NCBI RefSeq assembly: GCF_000695625.1 | Contig: NZ_JMQI01000058.1 | Coordinates: 1-64,000 of the forward strand | Origin: Amycolatopsis rifamycinica | GTDB lineage: Bacteria; Actinomycetota; Actinomycetes; Mycobacteriales; Pseudonocardiaceae | DNA length: 64,000 bases | Direction: 5' to 3' | Shown here: positions 1-8,176 of the stretch, piece by piece | Numbering within the stretch: the stretch's first letter is position 1 | How the letters are laid out: each line of letters opens with the position of its first letter | Position numbers and translations under genes: made by a program | Notes under the pieces: model-generated | What the model was told of the DNA's origin: nothing | Databases searched by the model: none | The model's input: the letters and a program-made list of their open reading frames with translations, nothing else

Positions 1-830
1 CGCAGCTCACCACGGTCGACCAGCCCCACCAACCGCGCCAGCTGCCCGGCATCACTCCGCACGAACAGATCGATCCCCCGCACCCCACGCCCCTCATCCG
101 ACGGCGCGGGCATCCACACCGTCGTGTTCACTACCACCCCGCCCGGACGGACCACACCAGCCAGCGCGGCCAGCTGCTCCGGAGCGACCGGGGCCAGATT
201 GAGGGCCAGATCGACCGGCTCGGTCACCGCGTCGGTCACCGCGGTGGCGGTGTGGTCGACGACCTCATCAGCGGTCTTGACCGCCTCGGCACTACGCGGA
301 CTGGCCGTCGCGATCACATAAGCACCAGCGTTCTTCGCCAGCTGCACCGCATAACCCCCGACCGCACCCCCCGCACCGTTGATCAGCACCCGCTGCCCGG
401 CCGCCAGCTTCCCGTGATCGAACAACGCCTGATACGCCGTCAATCCCACCACCGGCAACGCCGCGGCCTCGGCCAACGGGATGCTCCTCGGCGCCGACGT
501 CAGCACCTCCACCGGCGCCAGAACGTACTCCGCCGCCGCACCGGTCCCGTCCATCGGCAGAAAACCGACGACCGGATCACCCACCTCGAACCCGGTCACA
601 CCTTGACCCAGCGCGTCGACCGTCCCGGCGACGTCCAGACCCGGCGTGTGCGGCAGCACCACCGGAATCGGCCCCTGCATGAATCCACCCCGGATGTTGC
701 CGTCGACGGAATTGAACGACGTCGCCGCCACCCGGACCCGCACCTGCCCGGGCCCCGGCACGGGCAGCTCCACGTCCTCGTAACGCAGGACCTCGGGGCC
801 GCCGTACTCGTGGAAACGCACTGCCTTCAT
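1..830 (-). CDS. NADP-dependent medium-chain oxidoreductase (quinone reductase-like), 3' end cut by window
   Basis: Reading from the ATG at 830, the protein begins MKAVRFHEYGGPEVLRYEDV, the usual opening of zinc-less MDR/quinone oxidoreductases, which transfer hydride from NADPH to quinones or enals in the cytoplasm. A GroES-like half is followed by a Rossmann nucleotide-binding loop, NGAGGAVGG, at about residues 147-155. About 276 residues are visible; family members run to about 305-340, so the C-terminus lies beyond the window edge. No catalytic zinc cysteines were noticed. The promoter region carries two copies of an 18-bp operator-like sequence, so the gene is probably repressed by a dedicated regulator that is not adjacent here. 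Substrate cannot be inferred. Confidence 0.88.
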   Translation of the reverse strand, partial: MKAVRFHEYGGPEVLRYEDVELPVPGPGQVRVRVAATSFNSVDGNIRGGFMQGPIPVVLPHTPGLDVAGTVDALGQGVTGFEVGDPVVGFLPMDGTGAAAEYVLAPVEVLTSAPRSIPLAEAAALPVVGLTAYQALFDHGKLAAGQRVLINGAGGAVGGYAVQLAKNAGAYVIATASPRSAEAVKTADEVVDHTATAVTDAVTEPVDLALNLAPVAPEQLAALAGVVRPGGVVVNTTVWMPAPSDEGRGVRGIDLFVRSDAGQLARLVGLVDRGEL

Positions 831-846
831 CGGACTCTCTCCTCGT

Positions 847-906
847 CTTGCTTCAAATTCGAAGTATCTGAGGTGAACGATAGACCTGCTTTGAATTCGA
901 AGCAAG
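847..906. promoter_or_regulatory. Paired inverted operator-like sites upstream of the MDR gene
   Basis: CTTGCTTCAAATTCGAAG at 847-864 recurs in inverse orientation at 889-906 (CTTTGAATTCGAAGCAAG) with 2 mismatches. Each copy is itself a near-palindrome centred on CTTC-AATT-GAAG. The pair sits 17-76 bases upstream of the MDR start codon, where a repressor dimer pair would be expected to bind. The cognate regulator is not identified. Confidence 0.55.
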
Positions 907-924
907 TGACGTGGAGCACGACCG

Positions 925-1803
925 TCAGCGGGCCAGCAGGTCCCGGATCGCCGCCGTGATCTCGTCCGGGGCTTCCTCGGCCATGAAGTGCCCGGCCCGG
1001 GTCAGCCGGTGGTCCAGATCCGGCGCCCACGCCTTCCACACCCCGGCGGCGTCGTAGCCCAGCTGCGCGCCCCAGTCCTGCTGGACGACCGTCACCGGCA
1101 TGGCCAGCTGCGACCCGGCGTCGAGGTCGGCTTGGTCGTGGTCGACGTCGATGTCCGCCGAGGCGCGGTAGTCCGCGACGATCGACGGCACCGCGGCGGC
1201 GCTCGCGCGCAGGTACTCGGCCCGCACCTCGGCCGGGATCGCGGCCGGGTCGTTGGCCCAGGCGTCGAGGAACGAGCCGAAGAACGCGTCCGCGCTGTTC
1301 GCGATCATCGTTTCCGGCAGGCCCGGCGGCTGCGCCATGAGGAACAGGTGGTAGCCGACCGCCGCCCGGACGCCGTGCAGCACGTGCCACATGTCCAGCG
1401 TCGGGACCACGTCGAGGATGCCGAGGTGGGTGATGGTCTCGGGGTGGTCCAGGCCCGCCCGGAAGGCCACCAGGGCACCCCGGTCGTGCCCGACGAGGGC
1501 GAAGCGCTCGTGGCCGAGCTCCGCCGCCAGCCGCACCACGTCGCCGGCCATCGCGCGCTTGGCGTACACGCTGCGGCCGGTGGCCGCCGGCTTGGCACTG
1601 GCGCCGTAACCCCGCAGGTCGGGGCAGATCACCGTGTGCTCGCCGGCGAGCCGTTCGGCGACGTGCCGCCACATCAGGTGCGTCTGCGGGAAGCCGTGCA
1701 GCAGCACGACCGGGCTGCCGCTGCCGCCCACGGCGGCGGCCAGCTCCACGCCGTCCGCCCCGGGCAGGCGGACGTGGTCGAAACCGGGAATCGTGCGAGT
1801 CAT
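925..1803 (-). CDS. Alpha/beta hydrolase, haloacetate dehalogenase/epoxide hydrolase-like
   Basis: A cytoplasmic 292-residue alpha/beta hydrolase. Visible landmarks are the oxyanion motif HGFPQ (36-40), PDLRGYG (61-67), the nucleophile elbow GHDRG with Asp107 as the expected nucleophile, and the C-terminal GHFMAEE with the catalytic His at about 272. An Asp rather than Ser nucleophile together with HGFP is the signature of epoxide hydrolases and haloalkane or fluoroacetate dehalogenases. PDLRGYG resembles the fluoroacetate dehalogenase branch. Length fits the family (280-310). The gene lies upstream of the MDR gene on the same strand, but the double operator separates them, so they may be regulated independently. 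The exact substrate is unknown. Confidence 0.85.
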   Translation of the reverse strand: MTRTIPGFDHVRLPGADGVELAAAVGGSGSPVVLLHGFPQTHLMWRHVAERLAGEHTVICPDLRGYGASAKPAATGRSVYAKRAMAGDVVRLAAELGHERFALVGHDRGALVAFRAGLDHPETITHLGILDVVPTLDMWHVLHGVRAAVGYHLFLMAQPPGLPETMIANSADAFFGSFLDAWANDPAAIPAEVRAEYLRASAAAVPSIVADYRASADIDVDHDQADLDAGSQLAMPVTVVQQDWGAQLGYDAAGVWKAWAPDLDHRLTRAGHFMAEEAPDEITAAIRDLLAR

Positions 1804-1914
1804 CGAAGATCGTCCTTCTGGTCGGGAACTCTGACCCGGCCAGCCTGGGCGCCGTCGATCAGCAACCGATCAGTGCGCGGGGCGCGGCCGACGCCCGGCC
1901 CCGATGATGGGGGC

Positions 1915-3828
1915 ATGCGAATCGACGTGCTGGGTGCCGTGCGGGCGCTGCGCGACGACGGGAGCCCGGTGGACCTGGGCGGACCCCGTCATCGCGAGGT
2001 GCTCGCCCGGCTCGTCGCGGCCGAGGGGCGGCTGGTCACCACCGACACCCTCGTCGGCGACCTGTGGACCGACCCGCCGGTCCGCGCCGTGGGCGCGCTG
2101 CGCACGTTCGTCGCCGCCCTGCGCCGCGCCCTCGAACCCGGCCGCCCGCCCCGCACGCCGCCCCGGCTGATCGTCACCGAAGGGCCCGGCTACGCACTGC
2201 GCCTGCCGCGCGAGGACGTGGACGTCCACCGGTTCGAGGACGCCCTGGACCGGGCCCGGCGGGCTCCCGGCGCCGTGACCGACCTCAGCGCGGCACTGGC
2301 GGCCTGGCGCGGAACCGCCTATGCCGACGTGCCGGACTCCGCCTGGGCGCAGCGCGAACGGACGCGGCTGGAGGAACTGCGGCTGACGGCCGTGGAGCTG
2401 CGCGCCCGTGTCCTCCTCGACTCGGGCGAGGGCGGCGACCTGGTCGCCGAACTCGGCGCCCACGTCGCGGAACACCCGTGGCGGGAGCCGGCCTGGGGGC
2501 TGCTGGCCCGCGCCCTGCACCGGGCCGGACGCCAGGCCGACGCGCTGGCGACCCTCCGCCGGGCCCGCGCGATGCTCGTCGACCAGCTCGGGCTCGACCC
2601 CGGAGCCGACCTCCAGCGGGTGGAGACCGAAATCCTGACCGGGACCGCGTGGCCGGCCCCCGCGGCCCGGTTCGGCCCGCGCACCACCGTGGACCTGGCC
2701 CGCACCCTCGCGCTGGCGGGCGGCGACGCCCTCGTCCACTCGCGGCGCGACCGCCTCGCCGCGATCCAGGCGGCCGAACGCACCGGGGACCTCACCCTGA
2801 CGGCCCGGATCATCGGCGCCTACGACGTGCCGGCGATCTGGAGCCGGGCCGACGACCTCGCGCAGTCCCGCGCCGTCGTCACGGCCGCCGAGCGCACGCT
2901 CGCCGCGCTCGGCCCCGGCGGCCCGGCCGACCTGAGGGCCCGCCTCCTGGCCACGGTCGCCGTCGAAAGCCGCACCGCCGATCTGGCCCGGTCCGGGCTG
3001 CGGCGCGCGCGGCAGGCCGCGGCCGAGGCCGAGGCACTGGCCCGCGGGCTCGGCGATCCCGCGCTGCTCGCGTTCGCGCTCAACGGCGTGTTCCTGCAGT
3101 CCTTCGCCCGTCCCGGGCTGGCGGCGGACCGGGACCGGATCGGCGCCGAAATCCTCGACCTGGCGACCCGGCACGAGCTGCCGGCCTTCGCCGTCCTCGG
3201 CCGCCTCGTCCGCCTGCAGTCCGCCTCGGCCGCCGGCGATCTCGACGCTGCGGCCGCGCACGCCACGGCGGCCGAACGGCTCGCCGCCACCGCCGAGTCG
3301 CCCCTGGTCGCCGTCCTCACCGCGTGGTTCCGTGCCCGGGCGACCGCCGCCCGCAGCACCGAAGCCGGCGGACCGTCCCCGGCCACGGCCGCCGCGCAGT
3401 ACCGCGCCGCCGAGGACGCCCTCCGGACGGCGGGCATGCCGGGCCTGCACCGCGGCCTGTTCCCGCTGGCGCTGCTCGGGTTGCGCCTGCTGCACGACCG
3501 CGCCGCGCCCGATGACCCGCACCTCGACTGGGGTCCCTACCGCCCTTGGACGCAGCCCCACGTGTTGCTCGCCCGAGGCGAGCGGGAGGAGGCCCGCGTC
3601 GCGCTGGCCGCCGCCCCCGAACCCCCGCGCGACCACCTGCAGGAGGCGATGTGGTGCCTGACCGCCCACGCCGCCGTCGTTCTCGGCGAGCGCGGGATCG
3701 CGGCCGCCGCCGAAGAGGCGTTGCGCGACGCCAAGGCGGAACACGCCGGCGCGGCCAGCGGAATGCTGACCCTGGGCCCGGTTTCGCGGTACCTGGCCGC
3801 GGCGGCGGCCTGCGCCGCAACGAGATGA
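1915..3828 (+). CDS. SARP/BTAD-family transcriptional regulator
   Basis: A 637-residue regulator. Residues 1-90 form an OmpR-type winged helix (opening MRIDVLGAVRALRDDGSPVD), about 95-240 are a bacterial transcriptional activation domain with its helical TPR-like pattern, and the rest is Ala/Arg-rich helical repeats resembling the C-terminal TPR region of AfsR/SARP proteins. No Walker motifs are present, so the NB-ARC domain of large AfsR proteins is missing. Start ATG 1915 is chosen because the winged helix begins there; the upstream open frame is a shadow of the hydrolase. It diverges from the hydrolase gene with a 111-bp gap and may control it. SARPs usually activate secondary metabolism genes, but none are obvious here. 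Confidence 0.85.
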   Translation: MRIDVLGAVRALRDDGSPVDLGGPRHREVLARLVAAEGRLVTTDTLVGDLWTDPPVRAVGALRTFVAALRRALEPGRPPRTPPRLIVTEGPGYALRLPREDVDVHRFEDALDRARRAPGAVTDLSAALAAWRGTAYADVPDSAWAQRERTRLEELRLTAVELRARVLLDSGEGGDLVAELGAHVAEHPWREPAWGLLARALHRAGRQADALATLRRARAMLVDQLGLDPGADLQRVETEILTGTAWPAPAARFGPRTTVDLARTLALAGGDALVHSRRDRLAAIQAAERTGDLTLTARIIGAYDVPAIWSRADDLAQSRAVVTAAERTLAALGPGGPADLRARLLATVAVESRTADLARSGLRRARQAAAEAEALARGLGDPALLAFALNGVFLQSFARPGLAADRDRIGAEILDLATRHELPAFAVLGRLVRLQSASAAGDLDAAAAHATAAERLAATAESPLVAVLTAWFRARATAARSTEAGGPSPATAAAQYRAAEDALRTAGMPGLHRGLFPLALLGLRLLHDRAAPDDPHLDWGPYRPWTQPHVLLARGEREEARVALAAAPEPPRDHLQEAMWCLTAHAAVVLGERGIAAAAEEALRDAKAEHAGAASGMLTLGPVSRYLAAAAACAATR

Positions 3829-3951
3829 GCGCCGGAAAGTGGCCGAAGAGGCAGACTTCCCCGGCATCCGTTGACGTCACCAGCCGCCGGACACCAGGAT
3901 CCCGCCGACGAACCCGAAGCCGGAACACGCGGCTGACCGAGGGGAAAATCC

Positions 3952-4578
3952 TTGCCTGGTGGAAGAATCGTCCCGGTGGTGACCGCTCGGCGGCCGGCGG
4001 CGCGGTGGCTTTTCCCGCTGGTGCCGCCGATGGCCCTGCTCGCGGCGGCGTGCGGTCCGGTCAGCGTGGCCGGGTCGGCGAACCCGGCCACGACCGCCCC
4101 GGCCACCTCGGCCACCTCGGCCACCTCGGCGGCGAGCGTCCCCGCCCCGGCGTCCACTGAGGAGCCCGCTTCCGGCGCCAGGACTCCGGACGCCGCCGTC
4201 GAGCGCTGGGTCACCCAGATCCTGCGAGAGCAGTACAAGGAGGCGTGCCTGTCCAGTGCTCCGGCGCTGCCCGCCGGTCAGGACGCCGAGGCCCTGTGCG
4301 CCAAGCCCCGGGCCGCGGCGAGCGCCAGGTCGCTGCACGACGCGTGGGCGAAGCCGGGCGTCAAACTGCCCCCGGAAGGCAAGGTGGAGGTCGCCACCGT
4401 GACGGCGAACGGCGACAAGGTCACGGTGCCGGACACAGCGGTCAAGCTCGACGGCCGTACCTTGCGCAGTCTCGAACTCATCGGCGCGACCGGCGACACC
4501 GGCTCGTTCAGCCTCAGCCTCAAGGTGGAGAAGCACGCCGGATCCTGGTACGTCACGGGTTTCGACCTCAAGGCCTGA
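3952..4578 (+). CDS. Putative secreted lipoprotein, unknown function
   Basis: About 200 residues with an N-terminal Arg-containing hydrophobic stretch ending in LLAAAC, a lipobox-like site that would place a lipidated Cys about 34 residues from the TTG start. A Ser/Thr/Ala/Pro linker follows (about 45-75), then a folded domain ending in LKVEKHAGSWYVTGFDLKA, typical of small NTF2-like or low-molecular-weight anchored proteins. The TTG at 3952 has a GAGGGG ribosome site 7 bases upstream. A GTG at 3976 would give a more standard 26-residue signal peptide, so the start is uncertain. It converges with the reductase gene 13 bases further on. No family was recognised with confidence. Confidence 0.6.
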   Translation: MPGGRIVPVVTARRPAARWLFPLVPPMALLAAACGPVSVAGSANPATTAPATSATSATSAASVPAPASTEEPASGARTPDAAVERWVTQILREQYKEACLSSAPALPAGQDAEALCAKPRAAASARSLHDAWAKPGVKLPPEGKVEVATVTANGDKVTVPDTAVKLDGRTLRSLELIGATGDTGSFSLSLKVEKHAGSWYVTGFDLKA

Positions 4579-4591
4579 GAACGGCGGCGGC

Positions 4592-5512
4592 TCAGATCTT
4601 GATGACGACCTTGCCCGCGGCGTGACCGTTCTCGACGGTGGCGAGGGCGGCAGGCGCATCGGAAAGCGAGTGCGTCGCCGTGATCACGGGAGCCAGGACT
4701 CCGTCCAGGGCCAGCCGGGCGGACCGCTCCAGGTTCTCCCGGTCGAGGCGGCGCTCGACGAACCGCCCCCCGAGCTCGGGCACGGACATGTCGCCGACGG
4801 AGATGACGTTGCGGGCCTCCCGGGCCAGCGGGGCGACCGTCCGCAGCGAGGTACCGCCGGCCAGGTCGACGATCCCGTCGAAGCCGTCCGGGACCAGCTC
4901 GCGCACCGCGGCGACGACGTCCCCGGCGGTGTAGTCGACGAACCGCACCCCGGCGGCCTCGGCGTGCTCGCGCTTGGCGGTGCTCCCGGTCCCGATCACC
5001 CGCAGCTCGCGCGCGACGGCCAGCCGGGCGACGGCGAGGCCCACCCCGCCCCCGACCCCGTTGACCAGGATCGTGGCCCCGGCCGGGAGGCCGAGCTGAT
5101 CGAGCGCGTCCACCGCGGTCGTCCCGGCGATCGGCAGCGTGGCCGCCACGGTCGCGGACAGGCCCGCCGGGATGCGGGCGGTGTTCGGTGCGGACAGCAC
5201 CGTCGTCTCGGCGTAGGTGCCGCCCCCGGTGAGCGCGAAGCCGAAGACCGCGTCACCCACCTCGAGCCCGTCGACGTCTTCGCCCAGTCCGAGCACGGTC
5301 CCCGCGGCCTCCATGCCCAGCACGCGGGGGAACGGACGCCCGCCGTCGAGCCCCGGGACCAGTCCCGAACGCAGAAGGTGGTCGAGCGGATTGACCCCGG
5401 CGACGTCGACCCGGACCAGCACCTCGCCGCGACCGGGGACGGGATCGGGACGCTCGAAGAACTCCTGCACCTCGGGCCCGCCGTGCCTGCCGTAACCCCA
5501 CGCCTGTCCCAT
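4592..5512 (-). CDS. NADP-dependent oxidoreductase (MDR, quinone reductase-like), MerR-controlled
   Basis: A full-length 306-residue zinc-less MDR enzyme opening MGQAWGYGRHGGPEVQEF. It has a GroES-like N-terminal half and a Rossmann motif NGVGGGVGLAVARLA at about residues 150-164. The C-terminus GHAAGKVVIKI is the standard family ending. It probably reduces quinones, enones or similar electrophiles with NADPH in the cytoplasm. The neighbouring upstream gene on the same strand encodes a MerR regulator, and a MerR-type promoter with a long spacer and central dyad lies between them, so induction by an electrophile or redox signal is likely. It is the second MDR gene in the first 6 kb. The natural substrate is not known. 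Confidence 0.87.
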   Translation of the reverse strand: MGQAWGYGRHGGPEVQEFFERPDPVPGRGEVLVRVDVAGVNPLDHLLRSGLVPGLDGGRPFPRVLGMEAAGTVLGLGEDVDGLEVGDAVFGFALTGGGTYAETTVLSAPNTARIPAGLSATVAATLPIAGTTAVDALDQLGLPAGATILVNGVGGGVGLAVARLAVARELRVIGTGSTAKREHAEAAGVRFVDYTAGDVVAAVRELVPDGFDGIVDLAGGTSLRTVAPLAREARNVISVGDMSVPELGGRFVERRLDRENLERSARLALDGVLAPVITATHSLSDAPAALATVENGHAAGKVVIKI

Positions 5513-5580
5513 TTTTCGCTGCCTCCTGGATGACCGGCCCGGTGGTTCCGGGCGCTGTCGCCATCGTCACCGCTGACACC

Positions 5581-5614
5581 GGTGTAAGGGGCAATCGCCT
5601 GAGGCGCAGGTCAC
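5581..5614 (-). promoter_or_regulatory. MerR-type promoter/operator for the MDR gene
   Basis: On the minus strand a -35-like GTGACC (5609-5614) and a -10-like TACACC (5581-5586) are separated by an over-long spacer of about 20-22 bp. A palindrome, CGCCTnAGGCG at 5596-5606, sits inside that spacer. A dyad between -35 and -10 with an elongated spacer is the hallmark of MerR-regulated promoters. The site lies between the MerR stop codon and the MDR start codon. Confidence 0.5.
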
Positions 5615-5618
5615 AACC

Positions 5619-6014
5619 TCAGGCCGGCTGGGCCGCCGGTTCCCCGGCCCCGGACAGCGCCACCCGGTGCCGGCTGTTGGCCCTGAGCAGCACGTCGAGG
5701 GCATCCCGGGTCTCGGCCAGGTGCGCGATTTCGGCGTCGATCCGATCGCGCTCGCGCATCATCGCCACGAACGTCTCCTCGGCGACGTCCAGATCACTGG
5801 GGGCATCCACACACGGCAACACGGTCGCGATCACCCGGCTGGACATCCCGGCGTCGAACAGCTGCCGGATGAGCGACACGCGCTGGACCGCGGCATCGGG
5901 ATAGTGCCGCTGCCCCGCGGCCGAGCGGGAACTCTTCAGCAGGCCCTGTTCTTCGTAGTACCGCAGCGAGCGCGGACTCACGCCCGTGCGCTGGGAAAGC
6001 TCGCCGATCCGCAC
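5619..6014 (-). CDS. MerR family transcriptional regulator
   Basis: 131 residues opening MRIGELSQRTGVSPRSLRYY, the MerR winged helix-turn-helix (1-70), followed by a dimerisation coiled coil (about 75-115). The effector region is short and Cys is sparse (a single conserved-looking VLPCVD), so this is not a classical Hg/Zn sensor. It resembles the actinobacterial MerR proteins paired with NAD(P)H-binding reductases. The downstream MDR gene on the same strand is probably its target through the dyad promoter at 5581-5614. The start ATG at 6014 gives the canonical N-terminus. A similar MerR occurs at 35578-35922 with its own target, suggesting paralogous stress modules. Confidence 0.88.
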   Translation of the reverse strand: MRIGELSQRTGVSPRSLRYYEEQGLLKSSRSAAGQRHYPDAAVQRVSLIRQLFDAGMSSRVIATVLPCVDAPSDLDVAEETFVAMMRERDRIDAEIAHLAETRDALDVLLRANSRHRVALSGAGEPAAQPA

Positions 6015-6069
6015 ACCCGGAGTTTACGCCCGCGAGCTCCGGGCTCGGGCGACTGTCATGGCCCCGAGG

Positions 6070-6800
6070 CGTCGTGCGCCTCTCACCTCGATCACGAAGC
6101 TGGCTAGCTTGGCGAGGATGAGGTCAGCTTCACCCGCTCGTACGCTGCCGGGATCCAGGCGTCGGGGCGGTGGATCAGCATGACGCTGTCGACCCCACGG
6201 CGATGGGTTCCGGAGTCCCGTAGATCGGCAAGGCCCGGTGGAGGCATGACCGGCTGCCGGGGACCAAGGTTGAACGACAGCTGGGCAGTGGTGACGATCG
6301 CGGCATTGGCGTCCAGAGCGAGCCGCTTCAGCCGCCGGGTGACCTCGGCGACCTCGCCTTCACGGTTCTCGTAAGGCATTTCCGTCGGGCAGTGACCATT
6401 TGAAGTGAGTCGATGACGAGTTGTGTGTTCTCTTCCCCGGGTCGCCGAGTCGTGTGATCACGAGGGCTTCTCGTGGATCGAGGTCATCTTCGCCGCCATA
6501 CGCGCCCAGTCGTCGTCGGTCATTCGACCTGTCCGCATGTCGACAACGCGAATCTTGGCCTCGGCGCAGATGAGCGTCGATCACGGTGAGGGACATCGCG
6601 CCTCAAGCCGTTCATGACCTCATCGAGATCGTCGAAGCCCATGGCCAAAGAGGAGTTGACGCCCTCACGGCTCGCGATGGCATCGACTTGGTCGATCGTC
6701 GACTGGAGCACGTCGGTCAACAGCTCGTACGCCCGGACCAACTGGCTCGCGAGCTGACCGACACGCTTGCCGAGGACCGCGGCTGTCCGCAATCGGTGCC
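6070..6800 (-). pseudogene. Decayed DnaB-like replicative helicase remnant
   Basis: Pieces of the DnaB C-terminal helicase domain can be read on the minus strand in successive frames. They are SLAMGFDDLDEVMNGLR (about 6600-6655), CAEAKIRVVDMRTGRMTDDD (about 6510-6570), the Walker B-like LVIDSLQMV (about 6400-6430), ENREGEVAEVTRRLKRLAL and the sensor region DLRDSGTHRRGVDSVM (about 6190-6370), and AGEADLILAK (about 6100). The order is correct for DnaB, but at least three frame changes and an in-frame stop separate them. The Walker A segment between the first two pieces is missing. The gene is therefore dead. Phage and plasmid DnaB copies are common, so it may be the relic of an integrated element. 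It abuts the VOC gene promoter region at 6844. Confidence 0.7.
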
Positions 6801-6843
6801 AAGGTGGGCGAAGCCAACCCGACGACCAACCTGAGGAACCACG

Positions 6844-7305
6844 ATGAGCCGACACGTCCAGGTCACCTTCGACGCCCACGACCCCCGAGCGCTTTCGGCG
6901 TTCTGGCGCGAAGTGCTGGACTACGTGCACCCGGCACCGCCCGGGGTCGAGCTGCCCGAGGGTGCCGATCCGCTCGCCGCGTGGGATGAGTTCCTCGCGC
7001 GGGCCGGGGTGCCGGAAGAACAGCGCAACAGCGGCTCCGCCGTCGAAGATCCCGATGGGCAGGGGCCGCGGCTGTTCTTCCAGCGGGTGCCGGAGGGCAA
7101 GACCGCGAAGAACCGGGTCCACCTCGACGTGCGGGCCGCACCGGGCCTGCAGGGCGCCGACCGGATGGCGGCGCTCGAGGCGGAGTGCGAACGGCTGGTC
7201 GCCCTCGGCGCGACCCGGGTGCGCCGCTTCGAGCCCGAACCTCCGCTCAGCGCCGGGTTCATCGTGATGACCGACCCCGAAGGCAACGAATTCTGCCTGG
7301 ACTGA
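6844..7305 (+). CDS. VOC/glyoxalase-like domain protein
   Basis: A 153-residue protein of the vicinal oxygen chelate fold. It opens MSRHVQVTFDAHDPRALSAF and closes with a metal-side strand FIVMTDPEGNEFCLD; the middle strand RVHLDVRAAP carries a potential metal-binding His. Such single-domain actinobacterial proteins are annotated glyoxalase/bleomycin resistance-like, and most have no assigned substrate. Length is normal for the family. It starts just after the DnaB relic on the opposite strand, so its promoter may lie within that relic. Nothing nearby suggests a pathway. Confidence 0.8.
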   Translation: MSRHVQVTFDAHDPRALSAFWREVLDYVHPAPPGVELPEGADPLAAWDEFLARAGVPEEQRNSGSAVEDPDGQGPRLFFQRVPEGKTAKNRVHLDVRAAPGLQGADRMAALEAECERLVALGATRVRRFEPEPPLSAGFIVMTDPEGNEFCLD

Positions 7306-7424
7306 CCGCGCAGCCGCGCCGGGAGGGGGAAATCGCGCTTGGCTGATCGGGCGCCGGGTAATCCCCCCGAAATCGGTTCCGCGGAACGGACGTGGAACCG
7401 CGATCAGGAAGGGGTCTGCCCCCG

Positions 7425-7844
7425 ATGCCGAGCGAACAGCAGACGGCGCAGTTCGACGACTCGCTGCGCGTCATCGCCCTCGAGGTCGCCGACGACCTCG
7501 CCGAGCTGGCCAGGGTGCGCGCCTGGGCCGATCGGCTGCTGCAGGATCTGCCCGAAGAGCAGCGGGTGGACGCGCTCATGGTGGTCGACGAGCTGACCTC
7601 CAACGCCCTCCGGCACGGCCTGCCACCCCGCCAGGTACGCCTGCTGCGCAAACGCGACTGGCTGTCGGTGGAGGTCGACGACACGTGCGTCGACCCCGCC
7701 TGCCCGCGCCCCCCGTCGACCGACGGCGGCCACGGGCTCAAGCTCGTCTCCGCCATGAGCGTGTCCTGGGGGCAATGGCAGCGTCCCACCGGGAAGACCG
7801 TGTGGGCCGAGATCGACCTGTCCGCGTCCGGTGGGCCGCGCTGA
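7425..7844 (+). CDS. ATP-binding protein, RsbW/SpoIIAB-like HATPase
   Basis: 139 residues of the GHKL-type ATPase fold found in anti-sigma factor kinases. The N-box region DALMVVDELTSNALRHG (about 51-67) and the G-box-like DGGHGLKLVSAMSVSWG (about 103-119) are visible. Streptomyces-type genomes carry many such stand-alone ATP-binding proteins, a few of which regulate sigma factors. The start ATG 7425 is preferred because AGGAAGGGG lies about 10 bases upstream; an in-frame GTG at 7392 would add 11 residues. No partner anti-anti-sigma or sigma gene is adjacent, so its target is unknown. Confidence 0.8.
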   Translation: MPSEQQTAQFDDSLRVIALEVADDLAELARVRAWADRLLQDLPEEQRVDALMVVDELTSNALRHGLPPRQVRLLRKRDWLSVEVDDTCVDPACPRPPSTDGGHGLKLVSAMSVSWGQWQRPTGKTVWAEIDLSASGGPR

Positions 7845-8176
7845 GCGATCCGCGCGGTACCTCCGTTCGTCACCCGGACGGGTGGTAGCCGGGTTCGACG
7901 GCCTCCGGCGCTGGCCAAGCCGGCGGCCGGCGGGCGAAACTGGGAGCAAGTCACCAGGCGGGGCCTCCGGGCCGAGCTGGGGTGGCCCAGGTCCGCGGCC
8001 GGTTCAAACCGGAGCCGCCGCAGACCGCCCGCGGCTCTCGCCGGGGTGCACAAAGGACAGCTACCCGATTCGGCGGCATCCCACGGACCTCGAGCCCGTT
8101 CCGCCGGCGCGCGTCCGCTCGATCGGCCGCGAGCAAATCCGGTGATCTCGGCCCCGGCCTGTGGAAAGCTCACCGC
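7845..8176. other. 332-bp intergenic stretch, no gene seen
   Basis: High-GC sequence between the HATPase and DUF3592 genes. I see no convincing ORF. A CCGGTTCAAACCGG palindrome at about 7999-8012 superficially resembles a tRNA T-loop, but no anticodon or acceptor arm is present. It presumably holds the promoter of the following gene. Confidence 0.4.

Noticed and set aside
7985-8030. Possible tRNA because of a GGTTCAAACC T-loop-like motif
   Set aside because: No acceptor stem, D-arm or anticodon arm can be folded around it.
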